This document shows positions 16,747 through 28,606 of a stretch of 64,000 nucleotides of DNA, piece after piece. Positions within the stretch are counted from its first letter, which is position 1. Every line of letters starts with the position of its first letter. A model generated the notes under the pieces. The model saw only the letters and a list, made by a program, of their open reading frames with translations. It was not told the origin of the DNA and ran no database searches. The stretch is from an uncultured Paracoccaceae bacterium (GTDB lineage Bacteria > Pseudomonadota > Alphaproteobacteria > Rhodobacterales > Rhodobacteraceae): NCBI GenBank assembly GCA_934500835.1, contig CAKSTR010000014.1:40073-104072 (forward strand), read 5' to 3'. Position numbers and translations under genes: made by a program.

Positions 16747-18705
16747 TCAGCCGGGCATTCCGGCGGCGCGGCGGTTTTCGGTCCAACGCTTGACCAGATG
16801 ATCCACCGCCAAGCCCATGAAGGCCACCGCAAGGCCCAGGACCGTGCCCTTGCCGACATCCGAGGCGGACAGCGCGCGTTGCAGTTCCTGCCCCAGATCC
16901 TGCGTGCCGATGAAGGCCGCGATGATCACCATGAAGAGCGAGAACATCACCGACTGGTTCACCCCCACCATCATCACCGGCAGCGCCAGCGGCAGCCGCA
17001 CATGCCACAGCATCTGGCGGCGCGTGGCCCCGCTCATCTGTGCGGCCTCGACCAGTTCAAGGGGCACGCCGCGCAGGCCCTCGATGGTGTAGCGGATCAG
17101 GGGGACGGCGGCGAAGGTGACGACGGCGGCCACAACGGCCACATCGTTGACGCCGAACAGCATCACCACGGGGATGAGGTAGATGAAGCTGGGGAAGGTC
17201 TGGAAGGTGTCGCACAGAAGCAGCACCCGCCGCGCCCGAACCTCGGTCTGGGCGGCGAAGATGCCCAGCGGAAAGCCGATCAGCGCCGCGATCAGCACCG
17301 AAAAGCCGACCATGTAGACGGTGATCATCGCCCGGTCCCACCAGCCCGACAGCGCGATCAGCCCGAAGAAGCCCAGCACGACAAGCGCGGAACGCAAGCC
17401 CCCGATGGCCCAGCCGGCGGCCGCGATCGCCAGCAGGACGGCCGGGAACGGCAGCCACAGCATCGCGTCGCGCAGCGGGATCAGGACCCAGGTGATCAGG
17501 AACCAGCGCAGCCATGTGGTGACCGGATCGACCAGCGTGATGAAGCCGTCGACCAGTGTGTCAAGCGGCCCCGCAATGCTGAGAGCCTGCCGGCGCGGCA
17601 CCTCGGCCAGCAGCGGCATCATCTGGGCAAGAACGAAGGCCGCGACCACCGCAATGGCCCAGACCAGCAGCACCGGATGCCGCCCTGCCCAGCTTTGCCC
17701 CTCGTCGTGGTGAACCGGCTGGCGCATCGCCCAGGCCTTGGACAGCCGGTCCAGCACCACGGCGATCAGGACGATGGTGATGCCGATCTCGACCGAGAGG
17801 CCGATCTTCAGCGCCTGCAGCAGTTGCAGCAGCTTTTGCCCCAGGCCGGGCATGCCGATGAAGCTGGCCAGCACCACCATGGCAAGGCATTGCATGATGA
17901 CCTGGTTGACGCCGATCAGGATCTCGGTCCTGGCGGTCGGCAGGCGGACGGAGCGCAGCAGCTGCCAGGGGTTGGCGCCGCCCATCCGCCCGGCCTCGAC
18001 CACCTCTTCGGGCACCTTGCGCAAACCTAGCTCCGTCATGCGGATCATCGGCGGGACCGAGAAGATGATGGTGACGATGGCCCCGGCCTTCGGCCCGACG
18101 CCGATGAAGACCACCACCGGGATCATATAGGCGAAATGCGGCATGCTTTGCGCGATGTTCAGGATGGGGTTCAGCACCCTTGCCGCCCAGGTCCAGCGCC
18201 AGGCGGTGATGCCGAGCAGAAGACCAAGGAGCACCGAGAAGGGCGCCGCGACGACGATCACCGAAAGCGTCTCCATCGCCCATTGCCATTGGCCCATGAC
18301 GGCGATCCAGACGAAGGTGCCGCCCGCCAGCAGGGCCAGCCGCCAGCCGCCCAGCCATGCGCCCAGCGCCGCCATGGAGATTGCCACCACCGACCATGGC
18401 AAGGGGCCGATCCGGGGCCAGCGGTTCTTGCCGTAAAGCAGGTTGGCCGTCACATCCAGCAGCCATTCCAGCATCGAGGCGAAGGCACGCGTGACCTGCA
18501 TCAGGCCCAGATCGTCGCGCAGGAAGGCGAAGATCGCGTTGATCCAGCCGGCGAAGGGCAGGATCAGCCATTCGGGCGGGCGCATCAGCCCGGCGGGAAG
18601 GGCATTGCGGCCTAGCACCAGCAAAAGCGCAAGGCCCAGCAGGATCAAGGCCACACGCGGGGCTTTGCGGGCCCTGGTCAGCGGCAGATGGTCGGCAAGG
18701 TTCAT
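16747..18705 (-). CDS. tmoW: TMAO/betaine ABC transporter permease, fused double domain
   Basis: 652 residues with two ProW-like permease domains in one chain. Each has its own EAA-type loop (about VPPMIRMTELGLRKVPEEVVEAGRMGGA in the first half and RYTIEGLRGVPLELVEAAQMSGA in the second) and about five helices around it. The duplicated form of this length fits TmoW, the TMAO permease described in roseobacters, better than the 300-residue ProW. Overlaps the ATPase gene by four bases. The substrate is inferred from family and from the adjacent TorT/S/R genes; glycine betaine or choline remain possible. Confidence 0.8.
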   Translation of the reverse strand: MNLADHLPLTRARKAPRVALILLGLALLLVLGRNALPAGLMRPPEWLILPFAGWINAIFAFLRDDLGLMQVTRAFASMLEWLLDVTANLLYGKNRWPRIGPLPWSVVAISMAALGAWLGGWRLALLAGGTFVWIAVMGQWQWAMETLSVIVVAAPFSVLLGLLLGITAWRWTWAARVLNPILNIAQSMPHFAYMIPVVVFIGVGPKAGAIVTIIFSVPPMIRMTELGLRKVPEEVVEAGRMGGANPWQLLRSVRLPTARTEILIGVNQVIMQCLAMVVLASFIGMPGLGQKLLQLLQALKIGLSVEIGITIVLIAVVLDRLSKAWAMRQPVHHDEGQSWAGRHPVLLVWAIAVVAAFVLAQMMPLLAEVPRRQALSIAGPLDTLVDGFITLVDPVTTWLRWFLITWVLIPLRDAMLWLPFPAVLLAIAAAGWAIGGLRSALVVLGFFGLIALSGWWDRAMITVYMVGFSVLIAALIGFPLGIFAAQTEVRARRVLLLCDTFQTFPSFIYLIPVVMLFGVNDVAVVAAVVTFAAVPLIRYTIEGLRGVPLELVEAAQMSGATRRQMLWHVRLPLALPVMMVGVNQSVMFSLFMVIIAAFIGTQDLGQELQRALSASDVGKGTVLGLAVAFMGLAVDHLVKRWTENRRAAGMPG

Positions 18706-19754
18706 GCCGCGCCCCCAAGCAGGATGTCCAGCGCGCGGGACCGTTGCAGCACCCCGGTCGTGCGCCCCCCGGCATCCGAGACCGGAATCCAGTCGCGCCG
18801 GTCATTCACCAGCTGGCGCGCCAGATCGCGCAGCGTCCGCCCGCCGTCCAGCGCCGGGCCTTCGGGTGCCTGACCTGTCAGGGCCTCGGCCAGCCCTGCG
18901 GCATGCAGAACCCGGCCGCGGTCGATCTCGGCGGTGAAGCGGGCGACATAGTCGGTGGCGGGGGCAAGCACGATCCGGTCGGGGGTGTCGATCTGCTCGA
19001 CCCGGCCATCCTTCATGATGGCGATCCGATCGGCCAGCCGCAAAGCCTCGTCGAAATCATGGGTGATGAAGATGATGGTCTTCTTCAGCATCCCCTTCAG
19101 CCGCAGGAATTCATCCTGCATCTCGCGCCGGATCAGCGGGTCCAGCGCCGAGAACGGTTCATCGAGGAACCAGATGTCAGGTTCGACCGCCAGCGAGCGC
19201 GCAATGCCGACGCGCTGCTGCTGGCCGCCCGAAAGCTCTCGCGGGAAATAGGCCTCGCGGCCCTTCAAGCCCACCAGCGCCAGCATCTCGCGGGCGCGTT
19301 CAATGCGCGAGGCGCGGTCCTGCCCCCGCATCTCCAGCGGGAAGGCGACGTTTTCCAGTGCGTTCCGGTTGGGCAGAAGGCCGAAGCTTTGAAACACCAT
19401 GCCCATCTTGCGGCGGCGCAGGTCGATCAGTTCGGCATCGGTCAGCCTGCCGATGTCGCGCCCCTCGACCAGGATCTCGCCCGAGGTGATCTCGTTCAGC
19501 CGCGACAGGCAGCGCACCAGCGTCGATTTGCCAGACCCCGAAAGCCCCATCACCACCAGCATCTCGCCCGGCATGACATCCAGCGTCACGTCATGGACGG
19601 CGATGACATGGCCCTGCGGCCGGGCATCGGGGTCCAGCCGGATCTCGGCGCGGGCCGCTTGCGGGCGCGGCCCGAAGATCTTCCATACATTGCGGCACGA
19701 CAGGACGGGTTCGGCCTGCGGGGCGGCGGCCTGGGCAAGTGCACTTGGGGTCAC
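18702..19754 (-). CDS. tmoV: TMAO/betaine ABC transporter ATP-binding protein
   Basis: About 350 residues, ProV-like. Walker A GLSGSGKSTLVRCL, Q-loop VFQSFGLLP, signature [15 protein letters not shown], Walker B IWFLDEPFSALDP and the switch His in FITHDFDEAL. The C-terminus has CBS-like regulatory sequence (DWIPVSDAGGRTTGV). I place the start at a GTG at 19754, with GGAAAG about eight bases upstream; an in-frame ATG at 19820 would add 22 residues that look unlike the family. Coupled to the permease gene by ATGA. Confidence 0.82.
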   Translation of the reverse strand: MTPSALAQAAAPQAEPVLSCRNVWKIFGPRPQAARAEIRLDPDARPQGHVIAVHDVTLDVMPGEMLVVMGLSGSGKSTLVRCLSRLNEITSGEILVEGRDIGRLTDAELIDLRRRKMGMVFQSFGLLPNRNALENVAFPLEMRGQDRASRIERAREMLALVGLKGREAYFPRELSGGQQQRVGIARSLAVEPDIWFLDEPFSALDPLIRREMQDEFLRLKGMLKKTIIFITHDFDEALRLADRIAIMKDGRVEQIDTPDRIVLAPATDYVARFTAEIDRGRVLHAAGLAEALTGQAPEGPALDGGRTLRDLARQLVNDRRDWIPVSDAGGRTTGVLQRSRALDILLGGAA

Positions 19755-19830
19755 GGCGTCATCTTTCCGAAGAAGCGGGCCCGCACCGGCGCAAAGTCGG
19801 GCGGGCCGAAGAGGGATCACGGGGTGCGTT

Positions 19831-19857
19831 GCGGGGGCGGGTCCGGCCCGCCCCCGC
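19831..19857 (-). terminator. hairpin between binding-protein and ATPase genes
   Basis: Perfect 11-base arms GCGGGGGCGGG / CCCGCCCCCGC, loop TCCGG, no T-run. It probably lowers downstream expression or protects the tmoX transcript so that the binding protein is made in excess. Confidence 0.6.
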
Positions 19858-19865
19858 GTCGGGGA

Positions 19866-21719
<1,854 letters not shown>

Positions 21720-21747
<28 letters not shown>

Positions 21748-24659
21748 GACCCCGACCGGGGCCACGGTTTCGGCGCGATCCGCGCCAGCGCCTGCTCCAG
21801 CGCGGCCCGCGCCTCCTCCGCCTGCTGGTCAAGCGTGGACAGCGTGGCATCCAGCACCGCCTTGTTCTCGCCGCTGCGGGCCAGCCGGTCGATCAGGCGC
21901 AGATCGGCGACAAGGCGCGGCAGGTCGAAATTTCCCGCCGCGCTGGCCAACCGATGCGCGGCCTCTGCCAAGGCGGCGGGATCGGCCCCGCGATGCGCGG
22001 CCCGAATGGCGGCAAGGCCGGGCTCCAGCTGGTCAAGAAACAGCCGCGTCAGCCCGGCCACCGTTGCGGCCGGCAGGTCGGCCAATACCGGAGCCAGAGC
22101 GTCGGGGGCCACAGCATCGGGGGCCTCGGCGGCGCCGTCGATCTGCGCCAGCGCCTGCGCCAGCCGGTCCGGTGACAGGGGTTTGGCCATCATCGCCGAC
22201 ATGCCGGCCGCCAGATTGGCGGCCTCGGCAGCGCCGCCGACATGGGCGGAAAGCCCGATGACCGGGACCGCAGCGCGGGCTGGATCGGGCAGCGCGCGGA
22301 TGCGCCGCGTCGCCTCGGTGCCCGAGATGCCGGGCAGGTTCACATCCATCAGCACGGCATCGAAGGCCTCGGTCCCGGCAAGGCGGACCGCCTCTTCGCC
22401 GGTGCCGACCATGGTCAGCCGGTGCCCCATCGGCGCCAGATGCGCCTCGACCACCATGCGGTTGATCGGGTGATCCTCGACCACCAGCAGCGACAGCGGG
22501 CGGGTCGCGGGCAGGACCGTGGCAGGCGGCATCTCCATGCGCCCCTCGGGCAGCACCAGGGCCAGCGTGAAGACCGCGCCCGCGCCCGGCCGGCTTTCGA
22601 CCGAGAGCGTGCCGCCCATGGCTTCGGCAAAGCGGCGGCAGATCGCCAGACCAAGCCCGGTGCCGCCGAACTGGCGGCCGGTCTGGCTGTCCTCTTGCTC
22701 GAAGGGTTCGAAGATGCGCTCCACCGCCTCGGGGGCGATGCCCTTGCCGGTGTCGCTGATGCGGAAGGTCAGCGCGTGGCCGGCCGGCACCGGGGCGGAG
22801 GTCAGCGTCAGCGCCACCTCGCCCGCCGAGGTGAACTTGATCGCGTTGGAGAGCAGGTTGATCAGGATCTGCCGCAGCCGCCCCCGGTCGCCCAGCACGA
22901 CGGCGGGCAGATCCGGCGACAGATCGGTGCGGAACTCCAGCCCCTTGGCCTGCGCGACCGGGGCCAGAAGCCATTCGGCATCGCGGACCACCTCGGCCAG
23001 GGCAAAGCTTTCGGGGGCGGCAGGCTCGGGGCCGCTTTCATCGCGGATGAAGTCAAGGATGTCGCCAAGGATCACCATCAGCCGGTCGCTGGATTGCTCC
23101 AGCGCGGCCAGCCTTTCGCGTTGCACCGCACTCAGCCCGTCGCGCGGCAGACCGCGGAGCATCCCGAGAACCCCGTTCATCGGGGTGCGGATCTCATGGC
23201 TCATCATCGCAAGGAATTCGGATTTCGCGCGGTCCGCCGCCTCGGCCCGCTGGCGGGCAAGGGCATGGGCGTCAACCTCGTGCCGCAGGCTTTCGGTCTG
23301 GGCATCGACAAGGCCCTGCAGGGCATTGCGGTGCTGATGCAACTCGGCCAGATGGCGGATGCGCTCGGCCTCCAGCGCGCGGTTCTGCACCGCCTGCTGG
23401 CGGAACACCTCGACCGCCCGCTCCATCCCGGCGATTTCGTCGCGGCCCTGCGGGTGCACCGGGTCGTCGATATGCCCCTCGGCCAGCCGGTCCATCGACA
23501 GCGACAGCCGGTCCAGCCGGCGGGTGATGTTGCCGCGCACATAGAACCACAGCACCGCAAGCGAGACGATCAGCGCCGTCACCGCGCCCCAGGTCTGCAG
23601 GGTGCTGGTCAGGCGCAGGGCGGATTGCACCTCATCCCCCGCCGCCGTCGCCCGGTCCTGGACCGAGGCCGCCAGCACCGCCGCCCCGCGGTCCAGCCGG
23701 GCCGCCGCGTCCAGCACGGTGGCCTGCGCGGTGTCGATGCGGGCATCGAGGCCCAGAACGGTGGCCGTGGCATCCAGCACATCGGGCGCCCCTGCCCCGC
23801 GGGCGCCGGGGGTGCGGGCCAGCCCGGCGCGGATCGGGGTCAAAAGCGCCAGCGCGCGGTTGGCGCGCAGCGGATCGTCGATCATCAGCACGCGCCGGCT
23901 GACGATGGTCAGGCGGCGGTCCATCTCGGCCCGGATGGCGGCAAGCTCGGCCTGCCCGCCTGCGCCGCGTTCGGTCAGGGCACCCAGACGGTTCAGCAAA
24001 AGCCCCAGTTCCGAGGCCTGGGCGCGCAGCTCGAACATCAGGCTCAACTGGAAAAGATCGACCTCCATCAGCTTGTCCAGCGCCTGCAGCCGGGCCTCGG
24101 CCGCCGCCTCGCCCTCGCCCTCGATCTCGTAGAGGTTCGAGATCATGGCCGAGGCCGCCGTCTCGGCATTGGCCACCAGCGTATCGGCGATGCCGCCCAG
24201 TTCGGTCGCCGCCGCCAGCCCTTCGCCCAGCCGCTGGCGCAGGCTGGCGCGCGCAAGGATGCGGCGCTGGACGACCAGATCCAGCACCCCGATCGCCGCC
24301 CGCAGGTCGGCGACCGCGTCGGCAAGGGCGTCGATCGCTTCGGGGTCGGTGACGCGATAGCGCGCCACCTTGGCGTTCATCAGGTCGGTCTGGCCGATCA
24401 GCCAGGCGGTCCGCTCGCGCCGCTCATCCTCGGAGCGGACGGCGGAAAGCTCGGGCGCCACGGCGACGATGCGGGCGCTGGCCTCGGTGAAGCCGCGCAC
24501 GTCAGCCAGGGCGGGGATGGTGCGGTCGGTCACCACGGTCTGCGTCCGCGCGACCGAGCGCAGCTCCAGCCAGCCGGCCAGACCCGCCGCCGCCGGAAGG
24601 CCGACGATGACAAGGAAGGCCAGCATCAGCTTTGCGCCCAATCCGGTGCCGCGCTGCAT
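21720..24659 (-). CDS. torS: TorS-like hybrid sensor histidine kinase
   Basis: About 979 residues. TM1 near 10-30 (LMLAFLVIVGLPAAAGL), a large helical periplasmic sensor (about 35-350), TM2 near 355-375 and a HAMP (SMDRLAEGHIDDPVHP). HisKA has MMSHEIRTPMNGVLGM (His about 487). The ATPase domain has NLLSNAIKFT, ISDTGKGIAPEAVERIF and FGGTGLGLAICRR. The receiver has MDVNLPGISG (about 771), and an HPt domain ends the protein with the phospho-His in EAAHRLASAAGNF (about 903). This is the full TorS architecture. Start 24659 chosen from family alignment. Partners: TorT (divergent) and TorR (convergent). Confidence 0.87.
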
Positions 24660-24738
24660 TTTTTCCGCCTTCCCCCTTTCGTCCCGACCGGTTTGCGGGA
24701 AAGGTTGCACGGGAACACGCCCCGAGGCCACGCGAAAA

Positions 24739-25785
24739 ATGCGCCTGCCGATCCTTGCCCTTCTGCTGACCCTTGCTGCCCCCCTGGGGGCCGAGACCTG
24801 GCAGCTTGAAGTGCCGCGCATCGCGATGGACGATTCCAGCCCGACCGATCCGCTGGCCTATCAGCCGCTGGAACGGGCCGCCCGGCCGTGGAAGCTGTGC
24901 ATCCTCTATCCCCATCTGAAGGACGCCTATTGGCTGAGTGTGAACTACGGCATGGCGCAGGAGGCCGCCCGTCTGGGTGTCGGCTTCACCTTGTACGAGG
25001 CGGGCGGCTATCCCAATCTTGCCCGCCAGATCGAACAGGCCGAGGCCTGTGCCGCATCGGGCGCGGATGCCATGATCGTCGGCACGGTCTCGTATGACGG
25101 GCTGACGCCCACGCTGCGCAAACTGGGCGGGAATATGCCGGTGGTGGCCGCCGTGAACGACATCGCGCCCGAAGGCATCGACGCAAAATCCAGCGTGCCC
25201 TGGCGCGAGATGGGGGCCGCCGCAGGACGGGTGCTGGCCGAACGGCACCCCAGGGGCAGCGCGCCCGTCGACGTGGCCTGGTTTCCCGGCCCCGAGGGCG
25301 CGGGCTGGGTGCGTTTCGTCGAAGAGGGATTCCGCGCCGCCATCGCCGGCAGTTCGGCCCGTATCGTGGCGGTCAAGCATGGCGACACCGGGCGCGAAGA
25401 GCAGATCCTGCTGATCGAGGAGGTTCTGGATGAGATCGACCACATCGACTATCTCGTCGGCAGCGGCCCGATGGCCGAGGCGGCGGTGTCGATCCTGCGG
25501 TCGCGTGGGCGCGAAGAGATCGGCATCATCTCGGACTACATGACGCATGCCGTGCATCGCGGCATCCGGCGCGGGCGCATCATCGCGGCGCCCAGCGATT
25601 TTCCGGTGATGCAGGGGCGGCTGGCGGTGGAACTGGCGGTGCGGGCGATCGAGGGGTCGCTGACCGTGCGCCACGCCGGGCCGCGGATTGTCGTGGTGAC
25701 CTCCGACACCATTGGCAGTTATGACGCGGGCAGCACCCTTGCCCCCGCCGATTTCGCGCCGGTTTTCTTTGCAGAACCGCCCTGA
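24739..25785 (+). CDS. torT: periplasmic TMAO-sensing protein TorT
   Basis: 348 residues with a signal peptide (MRLPILALLLTLAAPLGAE, cleaved near residue 19). Periplasmic-binding-protein type I fold, with the TorT-like pattern KLCILYPHLKDAYWLSVNYGMAQEAARLG and EEVLDEIDHIDYLVGSGPMAEAA. In other bacteria TorT binds TMAO and docks onto TorS to start the phosphorelay. It diverges from torS with 79 bases between starts. No torCAD reductase genes occur in the window, so the output of this system is probably something else, such as the adjacent transporter. Confidence 0.85.
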   Translation: MRLPILALLLTLAAPLGAETWQLEVPRIAMDDSSPTDPLAYQPLERAARPWKLCILYPHLKDAYWLSVNYGMAQEAARLGVGFTLYEAGGYPNLARQIEQAEACAASGADAMIVGTVSYDGLTPTLRKLGGNMPVVAAVNDIAPEGIDAKSSVPWREMGAAAGRVLAERHPRGSAPVDVAWFPGPEGAGWVRFVEEGFRAAIAGSSARIVAVKHGDTGREEQILLIEEVLDEIDHIDYLVGSGPMAEAAVSILRSRGREEIGIISDYMTHAVHRGIRRGRIIAAPSDFPVMQGRLAVELAVRAIEGSLTVRHAGPRIVVVTSDTIGSYDAGSTLAPADFAPVFFAEPP

Positions 25786-25828
25786 GAGCCTGCCCCTTCC
25801 GCCGGCGGCGTTTCCCCTGCGGAATATT

Positions 25829-25859
25829 GTTTGACAGACCGGGTGCGGCACGGCCCTAT
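25829..25859 (+). promoter_or_regulatory. possible promoter before the orphan binding protein
   Basis: TTGACA (about 25830-25835) is followed after 18 bases by CCTATT, 35 bases before the start at 25892. Confidence 0.3.
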
Positions 25860-25891
25860 TGGGCGTTCTTTCCCCGGTCCGGCGGCCAGCA

Positions 25892-27202
25892 ATGTTCACG
25901 CGCGAGAGCCAACGCATAAGGCGGTTCCGTCCCGGCACTCTCAGCCGGCGCGGCCTTCTGGCCTCGGCCATGGGGCTGCTTGGCGCCGGTCTTGCGCCCG
26001 GGCGGGCACGCGCTGTCGGCAAAACCGCGCGGATCGGGCTGATCGGCCCGCTCAGCGGCCCGGTGGCGGCCTGGGGCAAACCGGGGCTGGACGGCAGCCT
26101 TCTGCGTGCCGAATGGATCAATGCGGCGGGCGGGATCCGCATCGGCGCCGAGGATCTGCCGGTCGAGATCATCGCCTTCGACGATGAATATGACCCTGCC
26201 CTTGCCCGCATCGGCGCCCGCCGCCTGATTCACGACGAAGGGGTCAGCCTGATCATGATGCTGGGCGGCGACACCTGGCCCGGTGTCGAGCCGGTGGCGC
26301 GCGAGGCGGGGATGCTTTGCACAACCCTGCTGCCCTCGGACCTGGGTCCGCGCACCACCACGCTGATCGCCCCGGCCGAGGTGCATCCCGTCTATAACGT
26401 CACCGGCGTGGACTGGCTGGCGCGCAATCGGCCCGATCTGAGATCGGCGGCGATCTGCGCGCAGGACGATGTCTTCGGCCTGCCCTCGGTTGCGACCTAT
26501 CTGGCGGCGTTCGAGGCGGCCGGCATCCGGATGACGGATGAACCTTTGTTCTTCGATCCCGCCACCGCCGATTTCGCGCCCTTGGTCACGCGGATGCTGA
26601 CCGGCGGGCCGCAGATCGTCTGCCTTGACACCTGCTACCCCGACTATGTCCTGCCGATCTGCGAAGAGCTTTACCGGCAGGGTTTCTCCGGTCAGATCCT
26701 GTCCTGCACCCTGGATTTCCGCGACCGGATCATCGCACGCACCTCGGCCGAGTTCATGGAAGGCACGATCTTCCAGTTTCCCGATTTCGACGACCCGGCG
26801 CTGAACAGCCCCGGCATCGCCTTCGACCGCCCGAACGCCTTTTACGCCGAATACCAGCGCCGCCATCCGGGGCAGTGGAGTTCGGTCAGCTGGCAATATG
26901 CCGCCACGCTGGACCTGTGGAAATCCGGGGCCGAGCAGGCCGGCAGCCTTGCGCCCGCCGATGTGCTGGCCGCGCTGAAAGCACCGGGCGGGGCCGCGCA
27001 TGTGTTTGGCCCCGCAGAATGGTGGGGGGATGAGATCTTCGGCATCTCGAACGCGCTGGTCGGCAACTGGCCAGTGGTGGAACTGCATCAGGGCAAGGCC
27101 CGGATCCGCGAATTCGCCTCGGTCACCGGCTGGTATCGGCAGCATGGCGCGATCCTGAAGCGGCACATGGCCGGCTGGGGCCAGTTGCGGGGGGCGGAAT
27201 GA
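25892..27202 (+). CDS. orphan Tat-exported branched-chain-type substrate-binding protein
   Basis: 436 residues. A twin-arginine signal is clear: TLSRRGLLASAMGLLGAGL, cleaved after ARA near residue 41. The mature part is a Leu/Ile/Val-type (PBP type I) binding protein: RIGLIGPLSGPVAAWGKPGL, the hinge region IIAFDDEYDPALARI and SVSWQYAATLDLWKSG. No permease or ATPase genes accompany it, so it either serves a distant transporter or acts as a sensor like TorT. It follows torT on the same strand; its stop overlaps the next small ORF (ATGA). Ligand unknown. Confidence 0.85.
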   Translation: MFTRESQRIRRFRPGTLSRRGLLASAMGLLGAGLAPGRARAVGKTARIGLIGPLSGPVAAWGKPGLDGSLLRAEWINAAGGIRIGAEDLPVEIIAFDDEYDPALARIGARRLIHDEGVSLIMMLGGDTWPGVEPVAREAGMLCTTLLPSDLGPRTTTLIAPAEVHPVYNVTGVDWLARNRPDLRSAAICAQDDVFGLPSVATYLAAFEAAGIRMTDEPLFFDPATADFAPLVTRMLTGGPQIVCLDTCYPDYVLPICEELYRQGFSGQILSCTLDFRDRIIARTSAEFMEGTIFQFPDFDDPALNSPGIAFDRPNAFYAEYQRRHPGQWSSVSWQYAATLDLWKSGAEQAGSLAPADVLAALKAPGGAAHVFGPAEWWGDEIFGISNALVGNWPVVELHQGKARIREFASVTGWYRQHGAILKRHMAGWGQLRGAE

Positions 27203-27372
27203 GACGGCTTCTGCGTCTTTTGCGTGCCCGGCTGGCGGCACCCTTGCGCCAGACGCGGCAGAAGGCGCCGCCCTCTGTGGCGCGCAGCTCCCTCTTCCAT
27301 CTGCGGATGGAAACCAGGCACCGGGCGCAATATCAGGCGCTCCGGGCGTCCCTTGCGGACAAGGACCGCTGA
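27199..27372 (+). CDS. small basic protein (57 aa), translationally coupled
   Basis: ATG at 27199 overlaps the stop of the binding-protein gene as ATGA and runs to TGA at 27372. The 57-residue product is very basic (RRLLRLLRARLAAPLRQTRQ at the N-terminus), with a second helical part (METRHRAQYQALRASLADK). I do not recognise it. The overlap favours real translation; its function cannot be read. Confidence 0.4.
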   Translation: MRRLLRLLRARLAAPLRQTRQKAPPSVARSSLFHLRMETRHRAQYQALRASLADKDR

Positions 27373-27547
27373 TCCGGCCCCGGCCATCTGACTTGCGGAT
27401 GGGGGCATCGCGGCATTCAACCGAACCCGGCGATCCGGCCGCCTTTGGGCGATCGGCGCAGCATCCCCCGGCTTGAGACGCAGCCGGAACGGATCCGCAT
27501 CAGGCCCGACGGCAGAGCGTGCGGCCCCGCAACCCCTGATTTACCCC

Positions 27548-27571
27548 GGCCCGCCACAGTGCGGGCCTTTT
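27548..27571 (+). terminator. rho-independent terminator before the lysis genes
   Basis: GGCCCGC-CACAGT-GCGGGCC stem-loop followed by TTTT, 15 bases before the endolysin start. This insulates the lysis pair from upstream reading. Confidence 0.75.
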
Positions 27572-27585
27572 GCATGGAGATCACC

Positions 27586-28314
27586 ATGGACAGAACGGCT
27601 TTCTACGCCGCCATCCGGCCCGCCTTCGGCAAGGCCCTTTCGCATCTGCAGGTCGACGGGATCGAGGCCCTGCTGAATGCAGGCCGCGGGTTGCCGCTGC
27701 ACCACATGGCCAATGTGCTGGCGCAGGTCCGGCGCGAGACAGGCGGCCTCATGGCACCGATCAAGGAGACGGTGCTTCCGTCGCACAAGGAGAAGAACCC
27801 CTCTGATGCCGTGGTGATCCGACGTCTGGATGCGGCATGGGCAAAAGGCCGGCTGAAGGGCGTGAAGGCGCCCTACTGGCGCAACGGAGAGTTCGGGCGC
27901 GGCCAGATCCAGCTGACCCACGCCCGGAACCGGGCCGCGTTCGGCATCGCCAACCCCGACGATCTGCTGAAGCCGACAGTGTCGGCCCGCGTCGCGGTCG
28001 AGGGGATGCGTGATGGCAGGTTCAGAACCTGGCCTGACGGCCGGCCGATCCGGCTGTCGGACTTCGATTTCCCGGCCGCGCTGGACCTGCCGCCCGCCCG
28101 GAACCCGCGCCGGATCGTCAATGGGCAGGACGGCTCCGACCGCGAAGTCGCGGGCTATCACCGCGCGTTCGCCGCCGCCCTGCAACAGGCCGGCTGGGGC
28201 ACCGCGCCCCCGGTGCGGCCGGATGCGGCTGCAATCCCTGCCGCGCCGTCCGGCGGTGGCTGGATCATCGCCACCCTCACCACACTGGCCCGCATGTTCG
28301 GAGGTTTGAAATGA
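27586..28314 (+). CDS. phage-type endolysin (GH19-like muramidase/chitinase fold)
   Basis: 242 residues. Lysozyme-like fold of the GH19 type: VLAQVRRETGGLMAP (general-acid Glu) and the substrate motif FGRGQIQLTHARNRAAFGI. A hydrophobic C-terminal tail (GGGWIIATLTTLARMFGGL) may hold it at the membrane. Start 27586 has GGAG five bases upstream; ATG 27574 is an alternative. Followed with ATGA overlap by a holin-like gene. No other phage genes lie near, so it is either a prophage remnant or the detached lysis cassette of a gene transfer agent. Confidence 0.75.
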   Translation: MDRTAFYAAIRPAFGKALSHLQVDGIEALLNAGRGLPLHHMANVLAQVRRETGGLMAPIKETVLPSHKEKNPSDAVVIRRLDAAWAKGRLKGVKAPYWRNGEFGRGQIQLTHARNRAAFGIANPDDLLKPTVSARVAVEGMRDGRFRTWPDGRPIRLSDFDFPAALDLPPARNPRRIVNGQDGSDREVAGYHRAFAAALQQAGWGTAPPVRPDAAAIPAAPSGGGWIIATLTTLARMFGGLK

Positions 28315-28517
28315 AGCTGGTCCCCAACTGGCGCGCCTTCTGGCGTTGGCATTCGACCTGGGCGCTGGCCCTGATCGGCATCCTGCCGGTGGTCTGGTCC
28401 GAATTGCCGCCCGACCTCAAGGCCACCCTTCCGCCCGAATGGCAGCCCTGGCTGTTCCTCGCGCTGGCAATTGCCGGCATCGCGGCGCGGTTGCGCGATC
28501 AGGGCAGCGGATCGTGA
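28311..28517 (+). CDS. holin-like small membrane protein
   Basis: 68 residues with two hydrophobic stretches (WALALIGILPVVWSELP near 17-33 and PWLFLALAIAGIAARL near 46-62) separated by a short polar segment, and a charged tail. The size, two-helix layout and ATGA overlap with the endolysin gene fit a phage holin or spanin-like accessory. It would open the inner membrane to let the endolysin act. Confidence 0.7.
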   Translation: MKLVPNWRAFWRWHSTWALALIGILPVVWSELPPDLKATLPPEWQPWLFLALAIAGIAARLRDQGSGS

Positions 28518-28606
28518 CCGCCGCCTTGGATTTCAGGGCCGGACGGATGCACCCGTGATCCGGCCCGCCGCGTGCCGGGACGGCCCGGCCCCCCAATGGA
28601 CGATGA

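Noticed and set aside
22242..24809. 855-codon open frame on the plus strand
   Set aside because: Antisense shadow of torS; no domain pattern and no ribosome binding site.
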